DNA of 52,007 nucleotides from Candidatus Tityobacter terrigena (GCA_003156715.1 PMHO01000017.1:27496-79502), one strand, 5' to 3'. Positions 1 through 8,234 are shown, counted from the first letter of the stretch. Translations and numbers: made by a program. Notes: a model not told the origin generated them from the letters alone.

Positions 1-312
1 TTGTCCTTTCACGGATCTTTTCACATCCCGCTCGCTCACGTTACAAACGCCTACGTCAGCGATCTCGAAGATCTGCAGCTCCAGTATCGGCTTGCCGGCA
101 CGAACCTCGGCTTCCTAAAGATGGCCGGCGTCTATGCTAACCCCTCCGGGATCATCTTTTGCGACATCGACGGCGACGGCGACTGTCTGGTCATCGAGAC
201 ACGAGGAGAGCGCTTCCCGCGGATTGCCGTTCAGCTCCCCGCAGGCGAAGATCCCAACCAGCTCGCTCACGAGATCGCTCAAAGCATCCCCGACAGCGGA
301 CCCGTAGATTAG
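1..312 (+). CDS. bacterial PH-domain-like protein, possibly 5'-partial
   Basis: The frame is open from the first base, where a TTG could serve as start, so the true N-terminus may lie outside the window. About 103 residues are visible. The alternating beta-strand pattern, with a central AGVYANPSG stretch and a final amphipathic helix (QLAHEIAQSI), resembles small bacterial PH domains of the bPH_5 type, which are usually membrane-associated and of unknown ligand. No membrane segment is seen in the visible part. The family call is by fold impression only; the partial state is certain because no upstream context is available. Confidence 0.5.
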   Translation: MSFHGSFHIPLAHVTNAYVSDLEDLQLQYRLAGTNLGFLKMAGVYANPSGIIFCDIDGDGDCLVIETRGERFPRIAVQLPAGEDPNQLAHEIAQSIPDSGPVD

Positions 313-518
313 TCTCCGCGACCCGCGCATTCGCCGCAGCACTTCTCCACCGAGCGCCCGCCGTCTTTGGCCGTATCGCTTCGGAAGGAACGGTTGAATA
401 CCTGAAGCGAGCCCGAAACCATTCCGGAGCCCGACCGTAGTCGATATCGTCACACGCGAATGCCTCGCGCTCGAAGTAGCCTCGGGTATGGGGCACTTCC
501 ACGCGCTCGGCGTCGACT

Positions 519-1172
519 CTAAAAACACGCCATGGTGTTCCAGACGAGCGCGACGACACGAGCGTCTTGAAAAACGACCGTGCCAATACGGTGAGGAGAC
601 TCGAGATAGTGCGGGCACGCGCACGAGGTCTGGTTCCAGTCGCAGAGATCCAACACGCTGTGTCCGGGGCAGGTCGACCCGAGCGCCGTCGGCTTCAGGT
701 CGCGCAAACCGATCTCGGAGGCGACATGGGCGACGGTGTCCCCGAGATGGATGTTTCCGCCGAGCGCAACATGCGCGAGGTCCATGTGGTTGATGACGCC
801 ACCCTGCGGCGGCGGTGCCGCGGCGACGACGCCGAAGAAACCGATATTATCATCCTTCAGCCGGTACCCGGCGATGTGGTGCGGCGCGTCGTAAAACCCG
901 AATATGAACTCGGTCCCCTTATCCGGATCCGCCGCGTCCTTTTCCGTAAAGGCGACTCCTTCGCCGTGCACGTCGGGGCGTGAAGGAATGAAGTAATCGT
1001 TCTGCATTGCGCTGCCGACCCAGTATGAGACGACCTTTGCGCCAGCATTCTGCGACCCGGCACATGTCGCGGGCATCGCTCGGAGCCACCGCTCGACCGG
1101 GTCGAAACCCGGAAAAGCGCCGTCGGCGCGCGCCGGAGTCGCCTGAAGAACTAGGACTCCGGCCGCGATCAT
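519..1172 (-). CDS. secreted protein of unknown function
   Basis: A 217-residue protein. Residues 1-17 form a short signal peptide ending in PARA-D, so export to the periplasm or beyond is likely. The mature part is rich in Asp, His and Gly and carries six cysteines, four of them near the C-terminus (STC, DLC, TSCAC), which suggests disulphides. I do not recognise the family. It stands alone, with about 200 bases of unassigned sequence on the side of the first gene and a frameshifted remnant on its upstream side. The balanced composition, compared with the Arg-rich opposite frames, supports it being real. Confidence 0.6.
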   Translation of the reverse strand: MIAAGVLVLQATPARADGAFPGFDPVERWLRAMPATCAGSQNAGAKVVSYWVGSAMQNDYFIPSRPDVHGEGVAFTEKDAADPDKGTEFIFGFYDAPHHIAGYRLKDDNIGFFGVVAAAPPPQGGVINHMDLAHVALGGNIHLGDTVAHVASEIGLRDLKPTALGSTCPGHSVLDLCDWNQTSCACPHYLESPHRIGTVVFQDARVVALVWNTMACF

Positions 1173-1292
1173 TGCGGGGAGACGTCGACACGTGTCGCTT
1201 ATGTGGGCCGTTTTGCTCTCCCGATGCGAACTGGAGTTTTTCAGCTTAGCTTTGACGTTGCAACCTCTTGGAGCACGCGCAGTACGCCGTTA

Positions 1293-1582
1293 CTAGGCCT
1301 GTCCCGTCTCCCCGTTGAGAATTGCGGGGATGATGCGAACGTCGCCCCCGAGATGGAAGACGAGGTTGTGAATGTCCGTCGACGCGATGGCACGCAGCGT
1401 CGGCAGTTCTGCCGCAGCCTGATGTTCATCGAACACGTTGAGGGGCCAGTCACCAACGGTGCCGCCGCGCAAGTCCTGCTGCTGAAGAGCGCTGTGGCGT
1501 AGGGCGGGCAGGAAGTTTGCACGATGGCTCGTTGGTTGTCGCCGTCGATTTCTAACCCTTCAAACCGCGGAGAGGCGTCCAT
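1293..1582 (-). pseudogene. frameshifted remnant of an unrecognised gene
   Basis: Two minus-strand frames together read like one protein. The first starts at 1582 (MDASPRFEGLEIDGDNQRAI) and stays protein-like to about 1525. The next frame then reads on smoothly (ANFLPALRHSAL, then DWPLNVFDEHQAAAELP, then VFHLGGDVRIIPAILNGE) to a TAG at 1295-1293. Both pieces have balanced composition, whereas the other frames are rich in Arg or Ser. A one-base indel near 1515-1530 would join them. I cannot name the family. The stretch 1173-1615 otherwise holds no gene that I can support. Confidence 0.35.
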
Positions 1583-1615
1583 TAAGGCGAAGGGTCGACG
1601 GATGGAACCGGCACC

Positions 1616-2827
1616 GTGACCGATATCCGTCGAAAGACGGACGAACGCACTGCGGCGTGGCAGGTCTTCTCAGCATTCCTCAAGCTAGGCTTGACGTCGT
1701 TCGGCGGCCCGATCGCACACCTCGGGTACTTCAACGAGGAGTTCGTGCGCCGCCGGCGATGGCTCGACGACGCGACGTTCGGTCAAATCGTCGCGCTTTG
1801 TCAGTTCCTCCCCGGTCCTGCGAGCAGCCAAGTCGGCATCATCATCGGGCTAACCCGAGCGGGGCCTCTCGGAGCCCTGCTCGCGTGGGCCGGCTTTACA
1901 CTTCCTTCAGCGGCGCTGCTCGCGGCATTTGGCTTGGGCGTCAAGCGGCTTCCCGGATTGGCCGGGTCGCCGTGGGTTCACGGCTTACTGATCGCTGCCG
2001 TCGCGGTCGTCGCGCTCGCAGTTGCGAATATGTATCGCTCCCTCTGCCCCGATTTACCGCGCAAGGGAGTCGCCTTTCTAGCTGCCGCTGCCATCCTCTT
2101 CTTCCCAGTCAACGGGCTCTTGCAGCTTGGGGTGATCGTCGCTGGGGCAGTTCTTGGCGCGTTATTCGGCAGGCCGTCCGAACAACCGATTCGCGCACTG
2201 CCGATTGCCGGCAACAGACTCGCGGCTGTGGTTAGCGGCGCGGTTTTCGGCGTGCTTCTAATCGGCTTTCCGCTCGCGCATGCGATGATTCGTGGAGGAG
2301 TACTCGACGTTTTCGGATCGTTCTACGAATCCGGTGCGCTCGTATTCGGCGGTGGACATGTCGTGCTGCCGCTGCTCGGAGCACGCGTCATTCCACCCGG
2401 CTGGATCGGCCCCGATGCGTTCTTGGCAGGATACGGGGCGGCGCAGGCGGTGCCGGGGCCGCTGTTCACTTTCGCCGCGTACTTAGGCGAAGTCATGCAT
2501 GGCCCGGTCAGCGGCCTACCCGGCGCTGCACTCGCGCTGTTCGCAATCTACCTGCCATCCTTCTTGCTCATCGCCGCAGTCCTGCCGTTCTGGAACGATC
2601 TCATCCGCAACCGAACCGTCGTGACAGCCCTGCAAGGGGTCAACGCCGCGGTTGTCGGCCTGCTGATGGCCGCCCTCTATCAGCCGATCTGGGTAAGCGC
2701 CGTGCGCGCTCCACGCGATGCGGCGCTCGCGTTGCTTGCATTCTTCCTGCTCGGCGTATGCAAATTGCCGCCCTGGTCCATCGTCGTCATGTGCGCGGCA
2801 GCCGCTCAGCTCAAAGCTCTTACATGA
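1616..2827 (+). CDS. chrA: chromate transporter, CHR family, long form
   Basis: A 403-residue integral membrane protein starting at GTG 1616. It has the CHR two-half layout: the N-half carries the hallmark FLKLGLTSFGGPIAHLGY and a following GQIVALCQFLPGP motif, and the C-half repeats the pattern with FGGGHVVLPLL and AAQAVPGPLF. About ten to twelve hydrophobic segments are visible. Family members export chromate from the cytoplasm, and sulfate competes with it in characterised homologues. No chrB or other chromate regulator is adjacent, so regulation is not apparent and the physiological substrate could be another oxyanion. Confidence 0.92.
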   Translation: MTDIRRKTDERTAAWQVFSAFLKLGLTSFGGPIAHLGYFNEEFVRRRRWLDDATFGQIVALCQFLPGPASSQVGIIIGLTRAGPLGALLAWAGFTLPSAALLAAFGLGVKRLPGLAGSPWVHGLLIAAVAVVALAVANMYRSLCPDLPRKGVAFLAAAAILFFPVNGLLQLGVIVAGAVLGALFGRPSEQPIRALPIAGNRLAAVVSGAVFGVLLIGFPLAHAMIRGGVLDVFGSFYESGALVFGGGHVVLPLLGARVIPPGWIGPDAFLAGYGAAQAVPGPLFTFAAYLGEVMHGPVSGLPGAALALFAIYLPSFLLIAAVLPFWNDLIRNRTVVTALQGVNAAVVGLLMAALYQPIWVSAVRAPRDAALALLAFFLLGVCKLPPWSIVVMCAAAAQLKALT

Positions 2828-2967
2828 TTTTGCCGCGAAACGGTAGCTACCAGTCGTGTGCAGCCGTTTGCATGATGAGCGCCGAGACTGCCGGCGCGTG
2901 ACTGATGAGAGCGGTTTGCCTCCGAGAGGCAGGCTATGCCGGGGCGGTTGGGGTAAGTTCGCGACCC

Positions 2968-3603
2968 ATGAATCGAGTGATGCTTCACGCGTTCATGTGG
3001 CGATGCTTCGCGGCATGTGCTCTCGTAGCGACGCTCGCGCTCCTCGCAAACTCCCGTGCCGCATCCGCGCCGGCCGACCCGCCGGTCGTCGCGGAGGCAC
3101 TGCGCATTCTACCGAGCCTAACGACGCTCGACGCGTACGGACCTTACGTTGCCGGGCAATATCCCTCAAAGTACGAGGCGTTGCACCGCGCGTACGAAGC
3201 GGCGCTTTTCGAAGGCGTTCCCAGAGGCGTGCTCGCGTACAACGTTTGGATGACGACCGGGAACGCGGTCGAAACTCCGATCAGGCTCGTACGCTGGGGC
3301 CGTGGCGGAATAGCCGTGTGGGCGACCATCTGCATGCCCCACGACTGCGCGAACAATCAGATGACGGTCCTGTTTGCACCTGGCCGCCAAAAGGCTTGGG
3401 GAGTTGCGGGTTTAGACGGGCACGTCTATTTCTTCGGCGACCCATCGACCACGCAGAAGGCCCTTCTTCTCGCGCTGCTCGCCTCGGTGGCCGCGAGCAC
3501 GAGCAACGAACTTAAGCTTCCCGTCGATCCGGCCGCGATGAAACCGGCGCGCGCCGACATCAAGGAAAGTCACGGGGACTTCTCGCGCTTCTTCCCACGA
3601 TGA
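2968..3603 (+). CDS. Ivy-like periplasmic lysozyme inhibitor
   Basis: I chose ATG 2968 because it begins directly before a clear signal peptide (MNRVMLHAFMWRC..., ending near AASA); an ATG at 2905 is in frame but adds a polar leader. The mature protein (about 180 residues) contains CMPHDCANNQMTVLFAPG, very like the CKPHDC loop of the Ivy family, whose loop with central His plugs the active site of C-type lysozymes. The region before it (GVLAYNVWMTTGNAVETPI...) and after it (GVAGLDGHVYFFG) also fit the Ivy fold. It is longer than E. coli Ivy at the C-terminus. Monocistronic by position. Confidence 0.7.
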   Translation: MNRVMLHAFMWRCFAACALVATLALLANSRAASAPADPPVVAEALRILPSLTTLDAYGPYVAGQYPSKYEALHRAYEAALFEGVPRGVLAYNVWMTTGNAVETPIRLVRWGRGGIAVWATICMPHDCANNQMTVLFAPGRQKAWGVAGLDGHVYFFGDPSTTQKALLLALLASVAASTSNELKLPVDPAAMKPARADIKESHGDFSRFFPR

Positions 3604-3743
3604 AGCCGGACGTTCCGTTATATTCGCGTTTCTGGATACCGGCGGCCAGATCGGCCTTGCTCGCGGGCCGAGCGCACCCCAAGACGGCGGAACGATCAGG
3701 ATCCGTACCCTAGAGAGTCGATTGCGCACAAGCGTGCCTCGTC

Positions 3744-3755
3744 CGGCCTAGGCCG
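3744..3755. other. 12-bp perfect palindrome upstream of the aldehyde dehydrogenase gene
   Basis: CGGCCTAGGCCG reads the same on both strands. It lies about 95 bases upstream of the dehydrogenase start, in a 245-base gap that otherwise holds only GC-rich sequence, so it could be an operator half or chance. No other structure in this gap is convincing. Confidence 0.25.
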
Positions 3756-3848
3756 ATTCCAGCCCCCCGGGGCCGGGCGAGCGGGAGGAATGGTCCGATA
3801 TCTCCAACCAAAGGGAACGAACCAACCCGTCAAGTGAGGACTCGAACT

Positions 3849-5342
3849 ATGGCACTTCTCGAACCGCCGATCTCTCCCGAACTGCCCGCCTTCGCGAATG
3901 CGTATTTGAAGCACGACAAGAAGCTCTTCATTAATGGAGCGTTCGTCGATTCGAAAAGCGGGAAGACGTTCAAGGTCTTCAACCCGGCGACCGGAGACGT
4001 GCTCGCCCAGGTCGCCGAAGGCGATCGCGCCGATATCGATGCCGCCGTCGCAGCCGCGCGGCGCGCCTTCGAATCGGGCCCTTGGCGCAGCATGTCGCCC
4101 TCCCAGCGCAGCCGGCTCATTTATAAGCTAGCCGACAAGCTCGAGGAACGGCTCGAAGACTTCGCGCTGCTCGAATCGCTCGACAACGGAAAGCCGTTAA
4201 CGATCGCGCGCGTGGCCGACGTGCCGATGTCGGTCGACAATTTGCGCTACATGGCCGGCTGGGCGACGAAGATCCTGGGCGACTCGATTCCAGTGCCGGG
4301 CGAATTTCATGCCTATACGCGCCGCGAACCGATCGGCGTCGCCGGTCAGATCATCCCGTGGAACTTCCCGCTGCTGATGGCTGCTTGGAAGATCGGGCCT
4401 GCACTAGCAGCGGGCTGCACGATCGTGCTCAAGCCCGCCGAGCAGACGCCGCTCACGGCGCTGCTGCTGGCTGAGCTCGCCGCCGAAGTCGGTTTCCCCG
4501 AAGGCGTCATCAACGTCGTACCGGGCTACGGCGAAACGGCCGGCGCCGCCCTCGCTTCACATCCCGGCGTCGACAAAATTGCCTTCACCGGCTCGACCGA
4601 GGTCGGTAAACTGATCGTCCGAGCTGCGGCGGACAACTTGAAGAAAGTCACCCTCGAGCTCGGCGGCAAGTCACCCAACATCATCTTCGCAGATGCCAAC
4701 ATCGACGAGGCGATCGCCGGCGCAGCGTTCGGCATCTTCTTCAACATGGGGCAATGTTGCACGGCCGGCTCGCGGCTCTTCCTCGAGCGCTCGGTGTTCG
4801 ATCGCGTCACCAAGGGCATCGCCGAAGTAGCGAAGACGATGCCGGTCGGCTCAGGTCTCGACCAACAGACCCAGATCGGCCCGCTCGTCTCCGACGAACA
4901 ACTGGAGCGTGTAACGGGTTATATCGCTTCAGGCATCAACGAGGGAGCGCGCACGCTCTCGGGCGGAACGCGCGTCGGGACGCGCGGCTACTTCGTCGAG
5001 CCGACGGTGCTTGTCGACGTGAAGCCCGGCATGAAGATCATGCGCGAAGAGATCTTCGGGCCCGTCGTCGCGGCGACGCCATTCGACGATCCGAACGACA
5101 TCCTCGGGCCGGCGAACGACACGGTCTATGGGCTGGCGGCCGGCGTCTGGACGAAAGACGTCAGCAAGGCACACAAGATGGCGGCAGGCTTACGGGCCGG
5201 CACCGTCTGGGTCAATTGCTACAACGTGTTCGATCCCGCTCTGCCCTTCGGCGGATTCAAGCAGTCCGGTTGGGGCCGCGAGATGAGCCACAACGCACTC
5301 GATTGTTACACGGAAACAAAGTCAGTCATCGTCAAGCTGTAG
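3849..5342 (+). CDS. NAD(P)-dependent aldehyde dehydrogenase
   Basis: A 497-residue member of the ALDH superfamily (class 1/2, phenylacetaldehyde/betaine aldehyde type). It oxidises an aldehyde to the acid in the cytoplasm. Visible landmarks in order: PWNFPLLMAAWKIGPALAAG (Asn of the oxyanion hole), the FTGSTEVGK nucleotide loop, the general-base Glu in LELGGKSPN, the catalytic Cys in MGQCCTAG, the EEIFGPV cofactor motif, and the C-terminal PFGGFKQSGWGRE. ATG 3849 is preferred over GTG 3834 because GAGGA sits eight bases before it. A strong terminator follows, so it is probably transcribed alone. The substrate cannot be read from sequence. Confidence 0.95.
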   Translation: MALLEPPISPELPAFANAYLKHDKKLFINGAFVDSKSGKTFKVFNPATGDVLAQVAEGDRADIDAAVAAARRAFESGPWRSMSPSQRSRLIYKLADKLEERLEDFALLESLDNGKPLTIARVADVPMSVDNLRYMAGWATKILGDSIPVPGEFHAYTRREPIGVAGQIIPWNFPLLMAAWKIGPALAAGCTIVLKPAEQTPLTALLLAELAAEVGFPEGVINVVPGYGETAGAALASHPGVDKIAFTGSTEVGKLIVRAAADNLKKVTLELGGKSPNIIFADANIDEAIAGAAFGIFFNMGQCCTAGSRLFLERSVFDRVTKGIAEVAKTMPVGSGLDQQTQIGPLVSDEQLERVTGYIASGINEGARTLSGGTRVGTRGYFVEPTVLVDVKPGMKIMREEIFGPVVAATPFDDPNDILGPANDTVYGLAAGVWTKDVSKAHKMAAGLRAGTVWVNCYNVFDPALPFGGFKQSGWGREMSHNALDCYTETKSVIVKL

Positions 5343-5359
5343 ACAAGCACTCGCGCACA

Positions 5360-5398
5360 CGGGAGCCCGGCGAACACGCCGGGCTCCCGTTGCTTTTT
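5360..5398 (+). terminator. intrinsic terminator after the aldehyde dehydrogenase gene
   Basis: A 12-bp perfect stem (CGGGAGCCCGGC at 5360-5371 with GCCGGGCTCCCG at 5378-5389), a six-base loop, then TTGCTTTTT. It lies 17 bases after the stop codon and between two convergent genes. Confidence 0.88.
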
Positions 5399-5439
5399 CC
5401 GGCGAACCTCGTCTCAGCGTACCCGGCAGGGCTTGCCGC

Positions 5440-5949
5440 TTAGCGGGATGATTTGACGACCGCCCGCTTGCGCGGCGCCGGCGAAGACCCGTTCTTGGTC
5501 GGCTGCGATTCCATGCGCTGCCGTGCTTTCATCCACTTTTCTCCGAGTTCGTCACGCTCGTCTTGATCGATGAACTCCCGCGCAATCGAGAATACCGTCG
5601 ACTCTTCTTCTTTGACGTGGTGCTTCACGCTCTCGCCCAACACTTGAAGTTCGGCTTTGAACTTCTCGTCCGGCTTGCGGCCGGATTTCAAGAGCTCGAT
5701 CAAGTGATTCGCGACGTCATGCTCGGTGTACGCCTCGTAAACGTCGACGCGCTGCTCGTCCTGCTCCGCCCGATCGCGCAGCCGTGCGTAGAACAGGCGC
5801 TCCTCGATCTTCACGTGCGTCGTTAACGCTTGTTCGATTTGACGAGCCAATTCGATCAGGCGTTTATCGCCCGGCTCGCACTTCTCCGCTTCATCGAGCA
5901 TCGCCGCTACCTCTCGATGCTCTTTCTTGATAACGTCCAATATGTCCAC
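5440..5949 (-). CDS. hemerythrin HHE-domain protein
   Basis: A 169-residue soluble helical protein. Metal-ligand type motifs appear in order: KKEHREV near residue 11, HVKIEERLFY near 46-55, EHDVANHLIELL near 76, and a HHVKEEES near 113, matching the four-helix hemerythrin-like domain with a di-iron site. Such proteins bind O2 or NO or take part in iron and stress handling. The last 20 residues are a basic, Ser/Pro-rich tail (KKNGSSPAPRKRAVVKSSR-like), unusual for the core domain and possibly a nucleic-acid contact. Convergent with the aldehyde dehydrogenase across the terminator. Confidence 0.85.
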   Translation of the reverse strand: MDILDVIKKEHREVAAMLDEAEKCEPGDKRLIELARQIEQALTTHVKIEERLFYARLRDRAEQDEQRVDVYEAYTEHDVANHLIELLKSGRKPDEKFKAELQVLGESVKHHVKEEESTVFSIAREFIDQDERDELGEKWMKARQRMESQPTKNGSSPAPRKRAVVKSSR

Positions 5950-6004
5950 AGATGCACCTCCTCAAGCTCGTATAGCGCCAGTGCCTCCGCCTCGCTCGCT
6001 CCTA

Positions 6005-6036
6005 CGTATCCCCAAGCTCCCGTATCCCCAAGCTCC
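6005..6036. repeat. perfect tandem duplication of 16 bases
   Basis: CGTATCCCCAAGCTCC occurs twice in immediate succession (6005-6020, 6021-6036) in the gap between the divergent hemerythrin and membrane-protein genes. The two copies are identical, so the duplication is recent or the locus is slippage-prone. Confidence 0.8.
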
Positions 6037-6155
6037 GGCGTAACCAAACTCGGTCCTACTCGAAGTCGTCTACGAAAGCCCGCGAGCGAGCGAGATTGAG
6101 GCCGATGAGGGTTGGGTAACCTGAGGTCAAAACTTCGGGTCCGAAAGGGAACCGC

Positions 6156-6743
6156 ATGCAGTCTGATGTCGAAGAAGTAGTCGTAGAGGAACCGTGGGGC
6201 GGCTGGCACGTTAACTGGAGCGCCATCTGGATCGGTGCGCTGACCTCGATTGCCACAGCACTCGTACTTAGCCTCATCGCAACCGCAGCCGGCGCGAGCT
6301 TCGAAAAGTCGATTTCCTCGTGGAAGACGGTCTCGTTCGTAGCGGTAACGGTCGCCATTTGCACGGCGTACTTCAGCATGGCCGCCGGCGGCTGGGCTGC
6401 GGCGAAAGTCACGGGCGTGCGTCACGCGGAGCCGGCGATCTTGCATGCAGTCGTTGCATGGCTGGTTGCGGTTCCCGCCCTGTTGTTGCTGCTGGCAGCC
6501 GGCACCGCGAGTGCCTTTGGCGGGTGGTATGGCGGTTTCATCACGTCGCCGCTTGCCGCGCCCGCCGTGACGTCGCCGGAGATCGTTCGGAACACCGCGC
6601 TCGCCAGCCTTACCACGCTGCTCGTCGGTTTGGTAGGCGCGGTGATCGGCGGCTGGATGGCTTCCGGCGAACCGATGTCGCTAACCCATCACCGTACGCG
6701 AAAAGCAGTCTACACTCGTCCGAAAGGTGGCACGTACCAATGA
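6156..6743 (+). CDS. integral membrane protein of unknown function
   Basis: A 195-residue protein with an acidic N-terminus followed by WGGWHVNWSAIWIGAL and four hydrophobic segments (about residues 22-45, 60-85, 95-120, 145-168). The WSAIWIGALTSIATAL opening is typical of small four-helix membrane proteins of the YrzE/TIGR04086 kind, which have no established function. The C-terminus is basic. Its TGA overlaps the ATG of the next tiny gene, so the two are translated together. No enzyme motif is visible. Confidence 0.65.
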   Translation: MQSDVEEVVVEEPWGGWHVNWSAIWIGALTSIATALVLSLIATAAGASFEKSISSWKTVSFVAVTVAICTAYFSMAAGGWAAAKVTGVRHAEPAILHAVVAWLVAVPALLLLLAAGTASAFGGWYGGFITSPLAAPAVTSPEIVRNTALASLTTLLVGLVGAVIGGWMASGEPMSLTHHRTRKAVYTRPKGGTYQ

Positions 6744-6820
6744 TTTTGATTCTATTGTGGCTTCTAGGCGCACCTCTGACGCTTTTGCTCCTGCTCTATT
6801 TGCTAGGAGTCGGCCACTAA
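6740..6820 (+). CDS. 26-residue single-pass membrane peptide
   Basis: ATG 6740 overlaps the stop of the upstream membrane protein (ATGA). The product, MILILLWLLGAPLTLLLLLY plus LGVGH, is almost wholly hydrophobic and would span the membrane once. The overlap and the strictly hydrophobic coding content argue for a real small gene rather than chance, perhaps a subunit of the upstream protein. It is too short for a family call. Confidence 0.5.
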   Translation: MILILLWLLGAPLTLLLLLYLLGVGH

Positions 6821-6842
6821 CCGTGTGCGATTGGTAGTGCCC

Positions 6843-6870
6843 GCCCGGATCAGGTCATTCCGATCCGGGC
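6843..6870. terminator. stem-loop between convergent genes
   Basis: GCCCGGATC (6843-6851) pairs with GATCCGGGC (6862-6870) around a ten-base loop. It sits between the 3' ends of the tiny membrane gene and the DUF6496 gene. It lacks a U tract, so it may be a weak bidirectional terminator or a 3' end stabiliser. Confidence 0.45.
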
Positions 6871-6913
6871 CGGGTCACTTCGGTCCATTCTGACGTCCGG
6901 TCATCTCACGTTC

Positions 6914-7303
6914 TTACGAACGGAAAGCCCGACGTTCTTGCTCGAGTCTCAGCTCGAGCTTTTCTTCGCTCGGAACCTTCTCGCCGCTACGGCGCGCCTC
7001 TGATAGGCCGATCGCGATCGCCTGCTTGCGGCTCGTGACTTTCTTGCCGGAACGTCCCGCCTTCAGGCGGCCGCGCTTCATCTCGTGCATTTCCGCGCCG
7101 ACCTTGTTGGCGGCCTTACGGCTGTACTTACGCGTCGTCTTCTTCTTTTGTCCGGCGGCTGTCTTCTTGCGTCCGGCCGTCTTCTTGCGTCCAACTGTCT
7201 TCTTTCGGCCAACTGTTTTCTTGCGGCCAACTGTCTTCTTGCGGCCGTTGCCGGCCTTCGAACTCTTCTTCCGAACGGTCTTGCGTGTCGAAGCCTTCTC
7301 CAT
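6914..7303 (-). CDS. DUF6496-domain protein with histone H1-like basic repeats
   Basis: A 129-residue, very basic protein. The N-terminal third is a run of five near-identical hexapeptides (GRKKTV/GRKKTA, residues 20-49), like the basic tails of histone H1-like and AlgP-type bacterial proteins, which bind DNA. The C-terminal half (GRLKAGRSGKKVTSRKQAIA, IGLSEARRSGEKVP) matches the small DUF6496 domain of unknown function. A role in nucleoid binding is inferred from charge and repeats only. It starts at ATG 7303 behind a clear AAGGAGG ribosome site (7309-7315) and is convergent with the small membrane peptide gene. Confidence 0.7.
   Translation of the reverse strand: MEKASTRKTVRKKSSKAGNGRKKTVGRKKTVGRKKTVGRKKTAGRKKTAAGQKKKTTRKYSRKAANKVGAEMHEMKRGRLKAGRSGKKVTSRKQAIAIGLSEARRSGEKVPSEEKLELRLEQERRAFRS
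7157..7246 (-). repeat. five in-frame 18-bp repeats coding GRKKT(V/A)
   Basis: Five consecutive 18-base units encode the basic hexapeptides of the DUF6496 protein. Units differ at synonymous positions and at the last residue, so they are old enough to have diverged but still collinear. Confidence 0.85.
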
Positions 7304-7403
7304 GCATAACCTCCTTTGGCGTTTACGGAGGATATACCCAATTCAACGCGGGCCGCGGAGGCGGATCTATCGACTAGACACGATCAGTTTCATCGCGCTG
7401 AAG

Positions 7404-8210
7404 TCAAACGAAAGCGCGGTGTGGCGGAAGAATGCGTTCTCCCGTATCAGCGGCGGTCCGCCCAAACGCCTCCGAGGCTGACTTCGGGCGCAGGACGAGA
7501 CGCCTGTGCACGTAGTCAATCGTCGCCAGGAAGTGGTCGAGGAAGTTCATGCCGAGAACTCCATCGACGTTTGGCCCCACCGGGGAGACGCCCGCCGGCA
7601 CATCGTGCGCCGTGATCGTCCCGATCGCGAGCGCGTCGATCTTTCCGCCCATCCGTATTTGGGCGCTCCTACCGCCCGCGAAAACGCCCTTCCCGACCGC
7701 CGTCGCCGTGACGCCGGCTGTCGCCGCGAAGTTTTCGCTCAAGTCGAGTCCGGGCGCGCCGGCATCCAAGAGAAGTCGCGCTCGATGCCCGTTGACGGTT
7801 ACCGCGACCTGCGGTAAGGGGTCGGTCTGAAGAAATGGCACGTCGACGTGGCCGTTGAGGTTTTCCACGCGATCGTTGTGTGAGGCGGCCAGGCTCCGGG
7901 TGATTTCCTCCACAACATGGGCGGCCCCGGCGTTTGAAGGATCGATCGCTAACGTCGCGTGCGCGTGTTCCATTGCGGCATCGAGCTCGTTGCAAAAAAG
8001 CTCCAGGCGTGCCGCGCCGAGATTCGCGCCGAGGTCGTTCGGTTGCGCTTGTAAAGCCCGCAAGTAGGCGGCCAAGGCGCCCGCGAAGTCGCCCTTGGCA
8101 AAGAGCGCGTCGCCCGCCACTGCCGGATCGGAGCCGGGCGCATCCGGGCCAGGCTCAGCCGCGACAGCCGATAAAAGGAACGTGGGTGCTTCGGGCTTGG
8201 GATCCGACAC
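7404..8210 (-). CDS. TPR plus retropepsin-like aspartic protease domain, variant active site
   Basis: A 268-residue protein. Residues 34-105 form two TPR-like helix pairs (GDFAGALAAYLRALQAQPND and the following repeat). Residues 120-245 match retroviral-type aspartic protease domains: strand RLLLDAGAPG, a central flap region, and the VDGVLGMNFLDHF motif. The usual catalytic D-T/S-G triplet reads D149-A-G, which removes the conserved Thr/Ser hydroxyl of the active-site network. No signal peptide is apparent. It lies directly downstream of the holin-like gene on the same strand (24 bases), so the two may be co-transcribed. The domain call is good; activity is uncertain. Confidence 0.7.
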   Translation of the reverse strand: MSDPKPEAPTFLLSAVAAEPGPDAPGSDPAVAGDALFAKGDFAGALAAYLRALQAQPNDLGANLGAARLELFCNELDAAMEHAHATLAIDPSNAGAAHVVEEITRSLAASHNDRVENLNGHVDVPFLQTDPLPQVAVTVNGHRARLLLDAGAPGLDLSENFAATAGVTATAVGKGVFAGGRSAQIRMGGKIDALAIGTITAHDVPAGVSPVGPNVDGVLGMNFLDHFLATIDYVHRRLVLRPKSASEAFGRTAADTGERILPPHRAFV

Positions 8211-8234
8211 CGAGCCCGCGAGAGAACGGTTAGG

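Noticed and set aside
3604..3848. GC-rich gap before the aldehyde dehydrogenase, considered as a riboswitch or RNA
   Set aside because: Only a short palindrome is seen; no known riboswitch core could be recognised.
7157..7246. Regular short repeats, considered as a CRISPR array
   Set aside because: The units are contiguous without spacers and in frame with the basic GRKKT repeats of a protein.
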